From: JAICWP01 sp035935775 | GTDB taxonomy: Bacteria > Acidobacteriota > Terriglobia > Terriglobales > Acidobacteriaceae | Reading direction: 5' to 3' | Assembly: GCA_035935775.1 (NCBI GenBank) | Contig: DASYWT010000159.1 | Coordinates: forward strand, 1 to 9,774 | DNA: 9,774 nucleotides | Part shown: piece after piece, positions 4,573-9,774 of the stretch | How positions within the stretch are numbered: the stretch's first letter is position 1 | Layout of the letters: each line of letters begins with the position of its first letter | The notes under the pieces: model-generated | Told to the model about the DNA's origin: nothing | What the model saw: the letters and a program-made list of their open reading frames with translations, nothing else | The model's database searches: none | Position numbers and translations under genes: made by a program

Positions 4573-6387
4573 CTATTTCTTCCGTACTGCGATGCCCAGT
4601 TCCCTCAGTTGTGCTTCGCTGACTGGCGTAGGCGCGTCCACCATGAGGTCCACGGCCTTGGCGGTCTTGGGGAAGGGAATTACCTCGCGCAAGCTGTCGG
4701 CGCCGGCCAGGATCATCACAATGCGGTCCAGGCCGAGCGCGATGCCGCCATGCGGCGGCGTGCCATACTCCAGCGCCTCGAGGAAAAATCCGAAGCGCGC
4801 CTTGGCTTCCTCGTCGCTCATGCCCAGGGCGTGGAAAATTTTCTTCTGAATGTCCTGGCGGTGAATACGGATGGAGCCGGAGCCCAGCTCGGTGCCGTTC
4901 AGCACCACGTCGTAGGCCAGGGCCCGCACCGCCGCCGGATCGGACTCCAGCTTGTCCATATCCTTCTCGTGCGGCGAGGTGAAAGGATGGTGCGCGGCAG
5001 CCCAGCGCCTGCCCGCTTCATCCCACTCGAACATGGGGAAATCGGTCACCCACAGGAAGCGGAAGTCGCCGCGCTGAAAGGCACCATGGCGCTCCGCATA
5101 CTTCTGGCCCAGGGCCACGCGCAGCGCACCCGCGGCGGTGTACACCGCGGCATCGTGCTGCTTCACCTCGGGGCCGACAATGCTTTCCGAAGGATGCTCG
5201 CCAGGATGTCCGTTCCCTGCCACCAGCACCAGCAGGTCGTCGGCCTGAGCGCCGCTTAGTTCGCGCACCTTGGCCATGGCCTCGGGGAAGGACTTCTCCA
5301 GGCGCTTGGCATCCTCGAACAGCTTGGCGCTTTTGCGCTCGCCGAACAGCGGCTTGATGTCGTCGCGCTCCTTGCGCGAAAGCTCGCCTACCTTGGGGAC
5401 GCGAATGGCGACCACGGGCAGGCGCGGGTCCACGTTCAGCGTCTTCAAATTTTCCGGCGCGAATGCCTGGCGCACATCGGTCATAGCGGGCAGGCGCAGG
5501 TCAGGCTTGTCGGAGCCGTACTGGCGGATGGCCTGGTCATAAGTCATGCGCGGAAAGGGCGTCTTAATGTCGTGCCCCGCGGCCTTGAAAGCGGCGGTCA
5601 GAAAGCCCTCCACCACCTCATACACGCGGTCGGGCTGGGGAAAGGTCATCTCCAGATCTATCTGGGTGAATTCCGGCTGGCGATCGGCCCGCAGGTCCTC
5701 GTCACGGAAGCAGCGGACGATCTGGAAATACTTGTCGAAGCCGGAGATCATCAGAATCTGCTTGAAGAGCTGCGGCGACTGCGGCAGGGCGTAAAACGAT
5801 CCCGGATAGACGCGACTGGGCACGAGGTAATCGCGGGCGCCCTCGGGCGTAGAGCGGGTCATGAACGGCGTTTCAATCTCGAAAAATCCCTGCTCGGCCA
5901 GGTACTGACGGATGGCCAGGCTGACCTTGTGCCGCATCTCGAGGTTGAACTGCATCTTGTCGCGGCGCAGATCAAGGTAGCGGTACTTGAGGCGCACTTC
6001 CTCATTGGGCAACACCGACTCGCCGGGCAGGAAGGGCGGCGTCTTGGAGACGTTCAGGATGCGCAGCTCTTCCGCGACCAGCTCGATTTCGCCGGTGACG
6101 ATGTTCTTGTTGACCAGGTTGGGCTCGCGCTTCTTGACCGAGCCGGTCACCGCGATCACGTATTCGGAGCCCAGATGGGCGGCTTTTTCGTGCAGCGCGG
6201 GGTTGAGTTCCTTGTTGAACACCACCTGGGTCACGCCGGTGCGGTCGCGCACATCCACAAAAATGAGATTGCCGTGGTCGCGCAGACGGTTCACCCAGCC
6301 CATGAGCACAGCGCGCTGGCCGGAGTTGGCCGGGCGCAGCGCCCCGCAGGTATGGGTGCGTCGCAGATCGCCTAGAAAGTCGAGCAA
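4573..6387 (-). CDS. aspS: Aspartyl-tRNA synthetase (possibly non-discriminating)
   Basis: AspRS attaches aspartate to tRNA-Asp in the cytoplasm. The 604-aa protein has the bacterial plan: anticodon-binding OB fold (about 8-115, with GWVNRLRDHGNLIFVDVRDR), class II motif 1 region (about 150-190), motif 2 FRDEDLRADRQPEFTQ (227-242), a GAD insertion (about 300-420) and motif 3 GGIALGLDRI (547-556). E. coli AspRS has 590 residues. The first upstream ATG would start at 6519, but the 44 extra residues look non-coding and span a TATAAT and a stem-loop repeat. I therefore chose the TTG at 6385-6387, giving MLDFLGDLRRTHTCG, with AAGG 10 nt upstream. His38 in RDHG is the residue reported in non-discriminating AspRS, which also charges tRNA-Asn for later amidation by GatCAB; discriminating enzymes such as E. 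coli's have Leu there. That specificity is inferred. Confidence 0.96.
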   Translation of the reverse strand: MLDFLGDLRRTHTCGALRPANSGQRAVLMGWVNRLRDHGNLIFVDVRDRTGVTQVVFNKELNPALHEKAAHLGSEYVIAVTGSVKKREPNLVNKNIVTGEIELVAEELRILNVSKTPPFLPGESVLPNEEVRLKYRYLDLRRDKMQFNLEMRHKVSLAIRQYLAEQGFFEIETPFMTRSTPEGARDYLVPSRVYPGSFYALPQSPQLFKQILMISGFDKYFQIVRCFRDEDLRADRQPEFTQIDLEMTFPQPDRVYEVVEGFLTAAFKAAGHDIKTPFPRMTYDQAIRQYGSDKPDLRLPAMTDVRQAFAPENLKTLNVDPRLPVVAIRVPKVGELSRKERDDIKPLFGERKSAKLFEDAKRLEKSFPEAMAKVRELSGAQADDLLVLVAGNGHPGEHPSESIVGPEVKQHDAAVYTAAGALRVALGQKYAERHGAFQRGDFRFLWVTDFPMFEWDEAGRRWAAAHHPFTSPHEKDMDKLESDPAAVRALAYDVVLNGTELGSGSIRIHRQDIQKKIFHALGMSDEEAKARFGFFLEALEYGTPPHGGIALGLDRIVMILAGADSLREVIPFPKTAKAVDLMVDAPTPVSEAQLRELGIAVRKK

Positions 6388-6413
6388 GAGTGGTTCGCCT
6401 TGTGTTGGAAATG

Positions 6414-6438
6414 CCGCGTACGCGGAAGGGTAATTATA
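6414..6438 (-). promoter_or_regulatory. Probable aspS -10 box and adjacent palindrome
   Basis: Read on the minus strand, TATAAT (6438 to 6433) is a perfect -10 box about 45 bp before the proposed TTG start. A good -35 at 16-18 bp spacing is not visible. Just downstream, near the expected transcription start, lies the perfect 12-bp palindrome CCGCGTACGCGG (6414-6425), which could be an operator or a small hairpin at the mRNA 5' end. The placement argues against an aspS start at 6519. Confidence 0.5.
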
Positions 6439-6495
6439 ACTGGGCGGTCTGCGGGGACTGTGATGTGCGGCGCGCACCACCACAATTCTTGGTAA

Positions 6496-6544
6496 TGCAC
6501 GCGAGATCCCTTGCGGCAAAAGCCGCTCGGGATGACTCCGACCA
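6496..6544. repeat. Dispersed stem-loop repeat, copy 2
   Basis: TGCACGCGAGATCCC leads to an outer stem ATCCC (6506-6510) with GGGAT (6529-6533), and an inner stem GCGGC (6513-6517) with GCCGC (6522-6526) around AAAA. GGGATGAC-T-CCGAC follows. Flanks match the copy at 15-73 while the inner stem differs and still pairs. It lies between the DUF4440 gene and the aspS promoter and could act as a bidirectional 3' hairpin for the former, but there is no T-run. Confidence 0.65.
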
Positions 6545-6562
6545 ACCCCTTACTTCGCCCCA

Positions 6563-6620
6563 GAAACCTTGAAACCCGGGAAACCTTGAAACTTTGAAAC
6601 CTGGGAAACCTTGAAACCTG
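6563..6620. repeat. Tandem octamer array (GAAACCTT)n, array 2
   Basis: Seven units of GAAACCTT or close variants (GAAACCCG, GAAACTTT, GAAACCTG) occupy these 58 bp, with single extra G bases at 6579 and 6604 forming CCNGGG interruptions. It starts 2 bp after the TAA of the DUF4440 gene. The same orientation relative to the preceding gene and the same unit are seen at 130-218. Confidence 0.85.
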
Positions 6621-6622
6621 CT

Positions 6623-7126
6623 TTATTGCGCCGCCGTGGCCTGCTGGAATTTCAGCAGCCATTTGCCGTTCTGGTTCACCCACACAGAACTGATGTGCTG
6701 GTAGCGGGGCGCGTGGTCGTCGCCGATGGTCATCTGCACAACGGCATCATAGGTGACCACCGCGGCATTGTTGTCGAGAGGCAGAACTTTGGCGTCGTAG
6801 ATGGAGTAGTTCTGCAAGTCAACAACGTTTAGCGCTTCCAGCAGTTCGTCCCTGGTGTACACCTTGGCGTCGGCCGCGACTTCGAGGAAGTCGTCCGTAG
6901 TAATGTTCTTGAAATAGTCCACGTCCTTGCGTTTCTGCGCCTCGGGCAGAGACTTTTCCTTGTCCAGTAGAAGCTGGGTCAGGGACGCCTTGGCGGTGGT
7001 CGAGCTCCCAGAATCCTCTGTCCGGACTGAAGGCGAACTGGAGGCGCGCTTGGTGCCGTCATTCGCGGTCAGGGCGGAAGTCACCGCCAGCAAAAACAGG
7101 AAGACGCAAAGGAAGGGCTTGTTCAC
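6623..7126 (-). CDS. Secreted DUF4440 / SnoaL-like (NTF2 fold) protein
   Basis: The 167-aa product starts with a signal peptide: MNKPF, a hydrophobic core LCVFLFLLAVTSAL and a likely cleavage near ALTA-ND, so it is probably exported. A Ser/Thr-rich linker (about 24-48) precedes the DUF4440 domain (49-163). That domain's marks are a helix LLLDKEKSLPEAQKRKDVDY, DDFLEVAADAKVYTRDELLEAL, a NYSIYDAKVLPL strand, NAAVVTYDAVVQ and a final SVWVNQNGKWLLKFQQ. The fold is a small cone-like pocket used by many unrelated enzymes and binding proteins; neither substrate nor role can be read here. The start is GTG (7124-7126). It lies 33 bp after hisS and is probably cotranscribed, without an obvious functional link. 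Confidence 0.88.
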   Translation of the reverse strand: MNKPFLCVFLFLLAVTSALTANDGTKRASSSPSVRTEDSGSSTTAKASLTQLLLDKEKSLPEAQKRKDVDYFKNITTDDFLEVAADAKVYTRDELLEALNVVDLQNYSIYDAKVLPLDNNAAVVTYDAVVQMTIGDDHAPRYQHISSVWVNQNGKWLLKFQQATAAQ

Positions 7127-7131
7127 GGCAA

Positions 7132-7136
7132 CCTCC
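7132..7136 (-). promoter_or_regulatory. Strong ribosome binding site of the DUF4440 gene
   Basis: GGAGG on the minus strand lies 5 nt before the GTG at 7124-7126 and fixes that non-ATG start, which also begins a well-formed signal peptide. Confidence 0.75.
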
Positions 7137-7159
7137 GGCCAGCCCCATGCCGGGCCGGC

Positions 7160-8449
7160 TTACTGCTGCTCGCCTGATTTTATCCTGCCCGCCAGATCAG
7201 AACGAGGCACAGACTGCTGCTGACCGCTGGCCAGATGCTTGAGCGCGAAGACGCCGCTCTGCGCCTCGTTTTCGCCGACGATTAAGGCAAAGCGGGCGCC
7301 CAGCTTGCTGGCGGTTTCCAGAGATTTTTTTAAGCGAAAAGATTCGTCGCCTAAGTCAACCACGATGCCGGACTGGCGCAATTCGCGGGCAAGGCGCGCC
7401 GCCTCGCGATTCATGCCCTCGCCCAGGGGCGCAATGTAAACGTCCGCCGGCTTGGCCATCTGCCCGGCGGTCTCCTGCAGCGCCAGCACCACGCGGTCCT
7501 CGCCGATGGCGAAACCGATACCCGGAGCCTGGGGCCCGCCCAGCGCCTCGGAAAGCCCATCGTAGCGGCCGCCGCCTAAAATGGCGTTCTGCGCTCCCAA
7601 GGCGCCATGGGTGAACTCGAAGGCGGTGCGGGTGTAATAATCCAGCCCGCGCACCAGGCGATCATTGAGCACGAAGGGCAGGCCCACCGCTTTCAGGATT
7701 TCCTGCACTGCGGTGAAGTGCTGGCGGCAAGGCGCATCCAGATACTGGCTGATGCGCGGCAGTTTCTCGATGATGGGCTGGTCCTCGGGCACCTTGCAGT
7801 CAAAAACGCGCAGCGGGTTGGTGACGGCGCGGCGCTGGCAGTCGGCGCACATGCGCGCCTTCACCGGTTCGAGCGCCTTGCGCAGGGCTTCGTCGTAAGT
7901 TTTGCGATCGTTAGCGCAGCCCACGGAGTTGAGCTCGAGGGTCCAGTTCTTGATGCCCAGGCGGTCGAGCAGCACGGCCAGCATCTCCAGCAGTTCGGCG
8001 TCGCGCAGCGGCGACTCGCTGCCTGCGGTGGGCGGACCGATGGACTCCGCACCGATCTGGTAGAACTGGCGATAGCGGCCCTTCTGCGGGCGCTCGCGGC
8101 GGAACTGCGGCCCGATGTAGTAAAGCTTCTGCACCCCCGGCCGCTCCCACAGCTTGTGCTCGATGTAGGCCCGTACTACGCCGGCGGTATTTTCCGGGCG
8201 CAGCGTGAGCGACTGTCCCTTCTCGCTGGCCGCGCGCCCGCGGTCTTCCCAGGTGTACATCTCCTTGGAGACGATGTCCGTCTCCTCACCCACTGAGCGG
8301 GCAAAAAGTTGCGTCTCCTCGAAGATGGGCGTGCGGATCTCCAGGAAGTTGTAAGTGCGGAACACGTCGCGCGCGGTCGTTTCGACAAAGTTCCACAGCG
8401 CCGTATCCGGCGGCAGCAGATCGCGGGTTCCACGCACGGCTTTGATCAT
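7160..8449 (-). CDS. hisS: Histidyl-tRNA synthetase
   Basis: HisRS activates histidine with ATP and charges tRNA-His in the cytoplasm, as a homodimer. At 429 aa it has the usual bacterial length. It begins MIKAVRGTRDLLPP, followed by motif 1 (about 40-65), TLRPENTAGVVRAYIEH (82-98), motif 2 GPQFRRERPQKGRYRQFYQ (113-131), the HisRS-specific LVRGLDYYTRTAFEF (265-279), motif 3 GGGRYDGL with GIGFAIGEDR (292-319), and a C-terminal anticodon-binding domain (about 334-425). A CADC...DC cysteine cluster (201-218) resembles that of many HisRS insertion domains. The ATG is supported by the conserved N-terminus; the Shine-Dalgarno is weak (GGAT). Its upstream region is only 27 bp before a four-hairpin repeat, so the promoter is not obvious and may lie beyond the repeat. 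Confidence 0.98.
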   Translation of the reverse strand: MIKAVRGTRDLLPPDTALWNFVETTARDVFRTYNFLEIRTPIFEETQLFARSVGEETDIVSKEMYTWEDRGRAASEKGQSLTLRPENTAGVVRAYIEHKLWERPGVQKLYYIGPQFRRERPQKGRYRQFYQIGAESIGPPTAGSESPLRDAELLEMLAVLLDRLGIKNWTLELNSVGCANDRKTYDEALRKALEPVKARMCADCQRRAVTNPLRVFDCKVPEDQPIIEKLPRISQYLDAPCRQHFTAVQEILKAVGLPFVLNDRLVRGLDYYTRTAFEFTHGALGAQNAILGGGRYDGLSEALGGPQAPGIGFAIGEDRVVLALQETAGQMAKPADVYIAPLGEGMNREAARLARELRQSGIVVDLGDESFRLKKSLETASKLGARFALIVGENEAQSGVFALKHLASGQQQSVPRSDLAGRIKSGEQQ

Positions 8450-8476
8450 GAATTGCTATCCAGCTTGCTGGCTTGA

Positions 8477-8573
8477 GTAGCGCCGGCATCTTGCCGGCTG
8501 TCGCGAGGGCGTCCCGCCCTCGCTGATGCGGGCGGGACGCCCGCATCCACAGCCGCCGGGACGGCGGCGCTAC
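8477..8573. repeat. Four-hairpin palindromic repeat element
   Basis: An outer stem GTAGCGCCG (8477-8485) pairs with CGGCGCTAC (8565-8573). Within it are four perfect hairpins with 3-nt loops: GCCGGCA-TCT-TGCCGGC (8482-8498), GCGAGGGCG-TCC-CGCCCTCGC (8503-8523), GATGCGGGCG-GGA-CGCCCGCATC (8525-8547) and GCCGCCG-GGA-CGGCGGC (8552-8568). Hairpins 2 and 3 have cores that are near reverse complements (GGGCGTCCCGCCC and GGGCGGGACGCCC). The element fills the space between the carbonic anhydrase gene and hisS. The outer stem overlaps the former's TAG stop. It is probably a REP/BIME-type repeat and could also act on the 3' end of that message. Confidence 0.85.
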
Positions 8574-9088
8574 GGCTTTTCTTTCAAATACTCCTCTTTG
8601 TACCCCAAATAATTTCGCGCATAGCGCAAAATCAATTCCTGACTGTCCTTGTCGTCAACTTTCATGCGAAACTTGCCCGGCGAGCCCATCCACAGCGAAT
8701 GGGGTTCGACCACGGTGCGCTCGGGAATCAGCGTGCCCGCCGCAATGATGGACCCGGCGCCGATGCGCGCGCCATTGAGAATGATGCAGCCCATCCCGAT
8801 CAGGCAGCGGTCCTCGATGACGCAGCCGTGCAGCGTGACGGAATGTCCAACCGTTACCCAATCCCCCAGGATCACCGGGTATTGCCCCAGCATGCCATGA
8901 AGCACGCTGCAGTCTTGGATGTTGGAGTTAGCGCCTACGCGGATGGTGTGCACGTCGCCGCGCAGCACCGCGTTCATCCACACGCTGGCGTGCTCGCCCA
9001 GCACCACATCGCCAATCAGCTGCGCCGACTCATCCACAAATGCGGTGGGCGGCACCTGCGGCGACTTCCCCTTGTAGGAACGAATCAT
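8570..9088 (-). CDS. Gamma carbonic anhydrase-like hexapeptide protein
   Basis: The 172-aa protein is a left-handed beta-helix of the gamma carbonic anhydrase/YrdA/PaaY type, which forms trimers with a metal site between subunits. Residues 11-125 show hexapeptide repeats (VGANSNIQDC, VILGDWVTV, ARIGAGSII). The three metal-ligand histidines are present: His64 (SVLHG), His82 (VGHSV) and His87 (TLHGC). The RGD turn (43-45) and NIQD (56-59) are conserved. A C-terminal helix (147-170) packs on the trimer in relatives. Family members range from active carbonic anhydrases to proteins of unknown role, so CO2 hydration is possible but unproven. I chose the ATG at 9086-9088 because MIRSYKG is the family's usual start; a TTG at 9149-9151 would add 21 unconserved residues. 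GGAG directly abuts the ATG, an unusually short spacing. The TAG stop is provided by the neighbouring repeat. Confidence 0.92.
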   Translation of the reverse strand: MIRSYKGKSPQVPPTAFVDESAQLIGDVVLGEHASVWMNAVLRGDVHTIRVGANSNIQDCSVLHGMLGQYPVILGDWVTVGHSVTLHGCVIEDRCLIGMGCIILNGARIGAGSIIAAGTLIPERTVVEPHSLWMGSPGKFRMKVDDKDSQELILRYARNYLGYKEEYLKEKP

Positions 9089-9162
9089 CTCCGGAAAGAA
9101 ATTGAGCGTAACACGAGGGGCGCGGAAGCTGCCAGCGGTAGCCGACTCCAAGAAATTACATC

Positions 9163-9353
9163 TGTCATGTTGAGCGAGGGCGCACGCCCGAGTCGAAACA
9201 CCCCTGCGCTGAGGGAAGCACCGGCCTGCTTAAGGGAGTTTCTGCTGCGCTTGAGGTCATAAAGAAAATATGAGGACTCCCTGGCGCATTAACATCACAG
9301 CGAGCTTCGCAGGGGTCCCTCGGCTCGAGCGTTCGCTCTCGCTCGGGATGACA
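9163..9353. repeat. 191-bp inverted-repeat (MITE-like) structure
   Basis: The left end TGTCATGTTGAGCGAG (9163-9178) and the complement of the right end, TGTCATCCCGAGCGAG (9353 to 9338), match at 13 of 16 positions. A second inverted pair, ACCCCTGC (9200-9207) with GCAGGGGT (9309-9316), lies inside. Each end has its own small hairpin (GGGC-GCAC-GCCC on the left, GAGCG-TT-CGCTC on the right). The ends resemble the GGATGAC side of the stem-loops at 15-73 and 6496-6544. The central 100 bp hold no gene. The region 9089-9413 has no other recognisable gene; an open frame on the minus strand across the right end is repeat sequence. Confidence 0.65.
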
Positions 9354-9413
9354 GTTCACTAAATATGACGTGGATAAGAAGCAGCCGTTCGGTTCGCAAG
9401 CAGGGGACACCAC

Positions 9414-9774
9414 CTACTCCGAGGTGAAGTAATCCACCGTCACCGGGTTTTCGAACAGGGAATAGTCGCGGGTGACCACGGTGATGCCGCTATCGGTAAC
9501 GAAATAGCGCTGGCGGTCGGCCTCAGTGTCGTAGCCGACCACGGTACCTTCGGGGATGTGCACATCGCGGTCAATGATGGCGCGGCGGATGCGGCAGTGC
9601 CGGCCCACGTTCACGTGGGAAAACAGAATGCTGGAATCCACTTCGGTGTAGGAGTTGATACGCACGTCGGGAGAGAGCACGCTGTTGCGCACCGCGCCGC
9701 CGGAAACGATGCAGCCGGCGGAGACAATCGAATCCAGAGCAATGCCCATGCGTCCCGCTTCCGCAAATACGAAC
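9414..9774 (-). CDS. glgC: Glucose-1-phosphate adenylyltransferase, C-terminal part
   Basis: ADP-glucose pyrophosphorylase makes ADP-glucose from glucose 1-phosphate and ATP for glycogen synthesis. The window holds only the last 119 residues; the N-terminal catalytic domain lies past the right edge, and the open frame continues through the edge. The visible part starts FVFAEAGRMGIALDSIVSAG and continues with the left-handed beta-helix: GCIVSGGAVRNSVLSPDVRI, SSILFSHVNVGRHCRIRRAIID, VHIPEGTVVGYD. After it comes the DRQRYFVTDSGITVVTRD segment. This order is that of the GlgC C-terminus, which carries the allosteric and oligomer contacts in known enzymes. The tail after VVTRD is somewhat longer than in E. 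coli. The full protein would be about 420 aa. It reads toward the carbonic anhydrase gene, separated by a 191-bp repeat structure. Confidence 0.93.
   Translation of the reverse strand, partial: FVFAEAGRMGIALDSIVSAGCIVSGGAVRNSVLSPDVRINSYTEVDSSILFSHVNVGRHCRIRRAIIDRDVHIPEGTVVGYDTEADRQRYFVTDSGITVVTRDYSLFENPVTVDYFTSE

Noticed and set aside
4561..5259. Long plus-strand frames opposite aspS (also 5572-6375)
   Set aside because: They are antisense to conserved AspRS sequence and have no recognisable domains.
7607..8296. 229-codon plus-strand frame opposite hisS
   Set aside because: It is a shadow of hisS, whose motifs span the same stretch in the other direction.
8286..8546. Minus-strand frame with TAGKMPALLKP
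   Set aside because: It reads through the four-hairpin repeat and the start of hisS in another frame; it is a repeat artefact.
8450..8573. Riboswitch or T-box leader of hisS
   Set aside because: The only structure is a set of DNA-level palindromes; no T-box or specifier elements are visible.
9165..9413. Minus-strand 82-codon frame after glgC
   Set aside because: It mostly translates the right end of the inverted-repeat structure and resembles no protein I know.

Overview
The window reads as a piece of a GC-rich bacterial chromosome carrying housekeeping genes. An Acidobacteriota origin is my best guess. It rests on the look of the proteins (AspRS, HisRS, MutL, a GlgC tail) and on several short palindromic repeat families that I associate from memory with that phylum; no search was run. 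No rRNA, tRNA, CRISPR array or phage gene was found.

Layout. Every housekeeping gene lies on the minus strand, so they read from right to left: the C-terminal quarter of glgC (cut by the right edge), a gamma-class carbonic anhydrase-like hexapeptide protein, hisS, a secreted DUF4440/SnoaL-like protein, aspS, mutL, and a winged-helix protein resembling AlkZ/YcaQ-related proteins. The only plus-strand gene is a REP-associated tyrosine transposase (RAYT, an IS200-like HUH enzyme). It sits between aspS and mutL inside a dense cluster of palindromic repeats.

How the genes relate. mutL and the winged-helix gene follow each other closely and are probably cotranscribed; if the second gene is a true AlkZ relative, this would be a DNA-repair pair. 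hisS and the DUF4440 gene are also close, and the DUF4440 gene has its own strong ribosome binding site. aspS seems to have its own promoter: a perfect TATAAT lies upstream of a TTG start, inside what an ATG-only gene call would treat as coding sequence. Its sequence has a histidine associated with non-discriminating AspRS.

The unusual content is between the genes, where four repeat systems occur. (1) The RAYT and its repeats form an element with 13-bp perfect terminal inverted repeats and two hairpins per end. A 156-bp copy lacking the transposase lies next door, and the repeats supply the transposase's Shine-Dalgarno, last 13 codons and stop. (2) A composite module, a stem-loop with conserved flanks followed by an array of the octamer GAAACCTT, sits directly after the stop codons of two unrelated genes. 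(3) A cluster of four hairpins with 3-nt loops lies between the carbonic anhydrase and hisS and supplies the former's stop codon. (4) A 191-bp inverted-repeat, MITE-like structure lies between glgC and the carbonic anhydrase gene. The RAYT and its REPs belong to a known class of system; the details of architecture here are what deserves checking.
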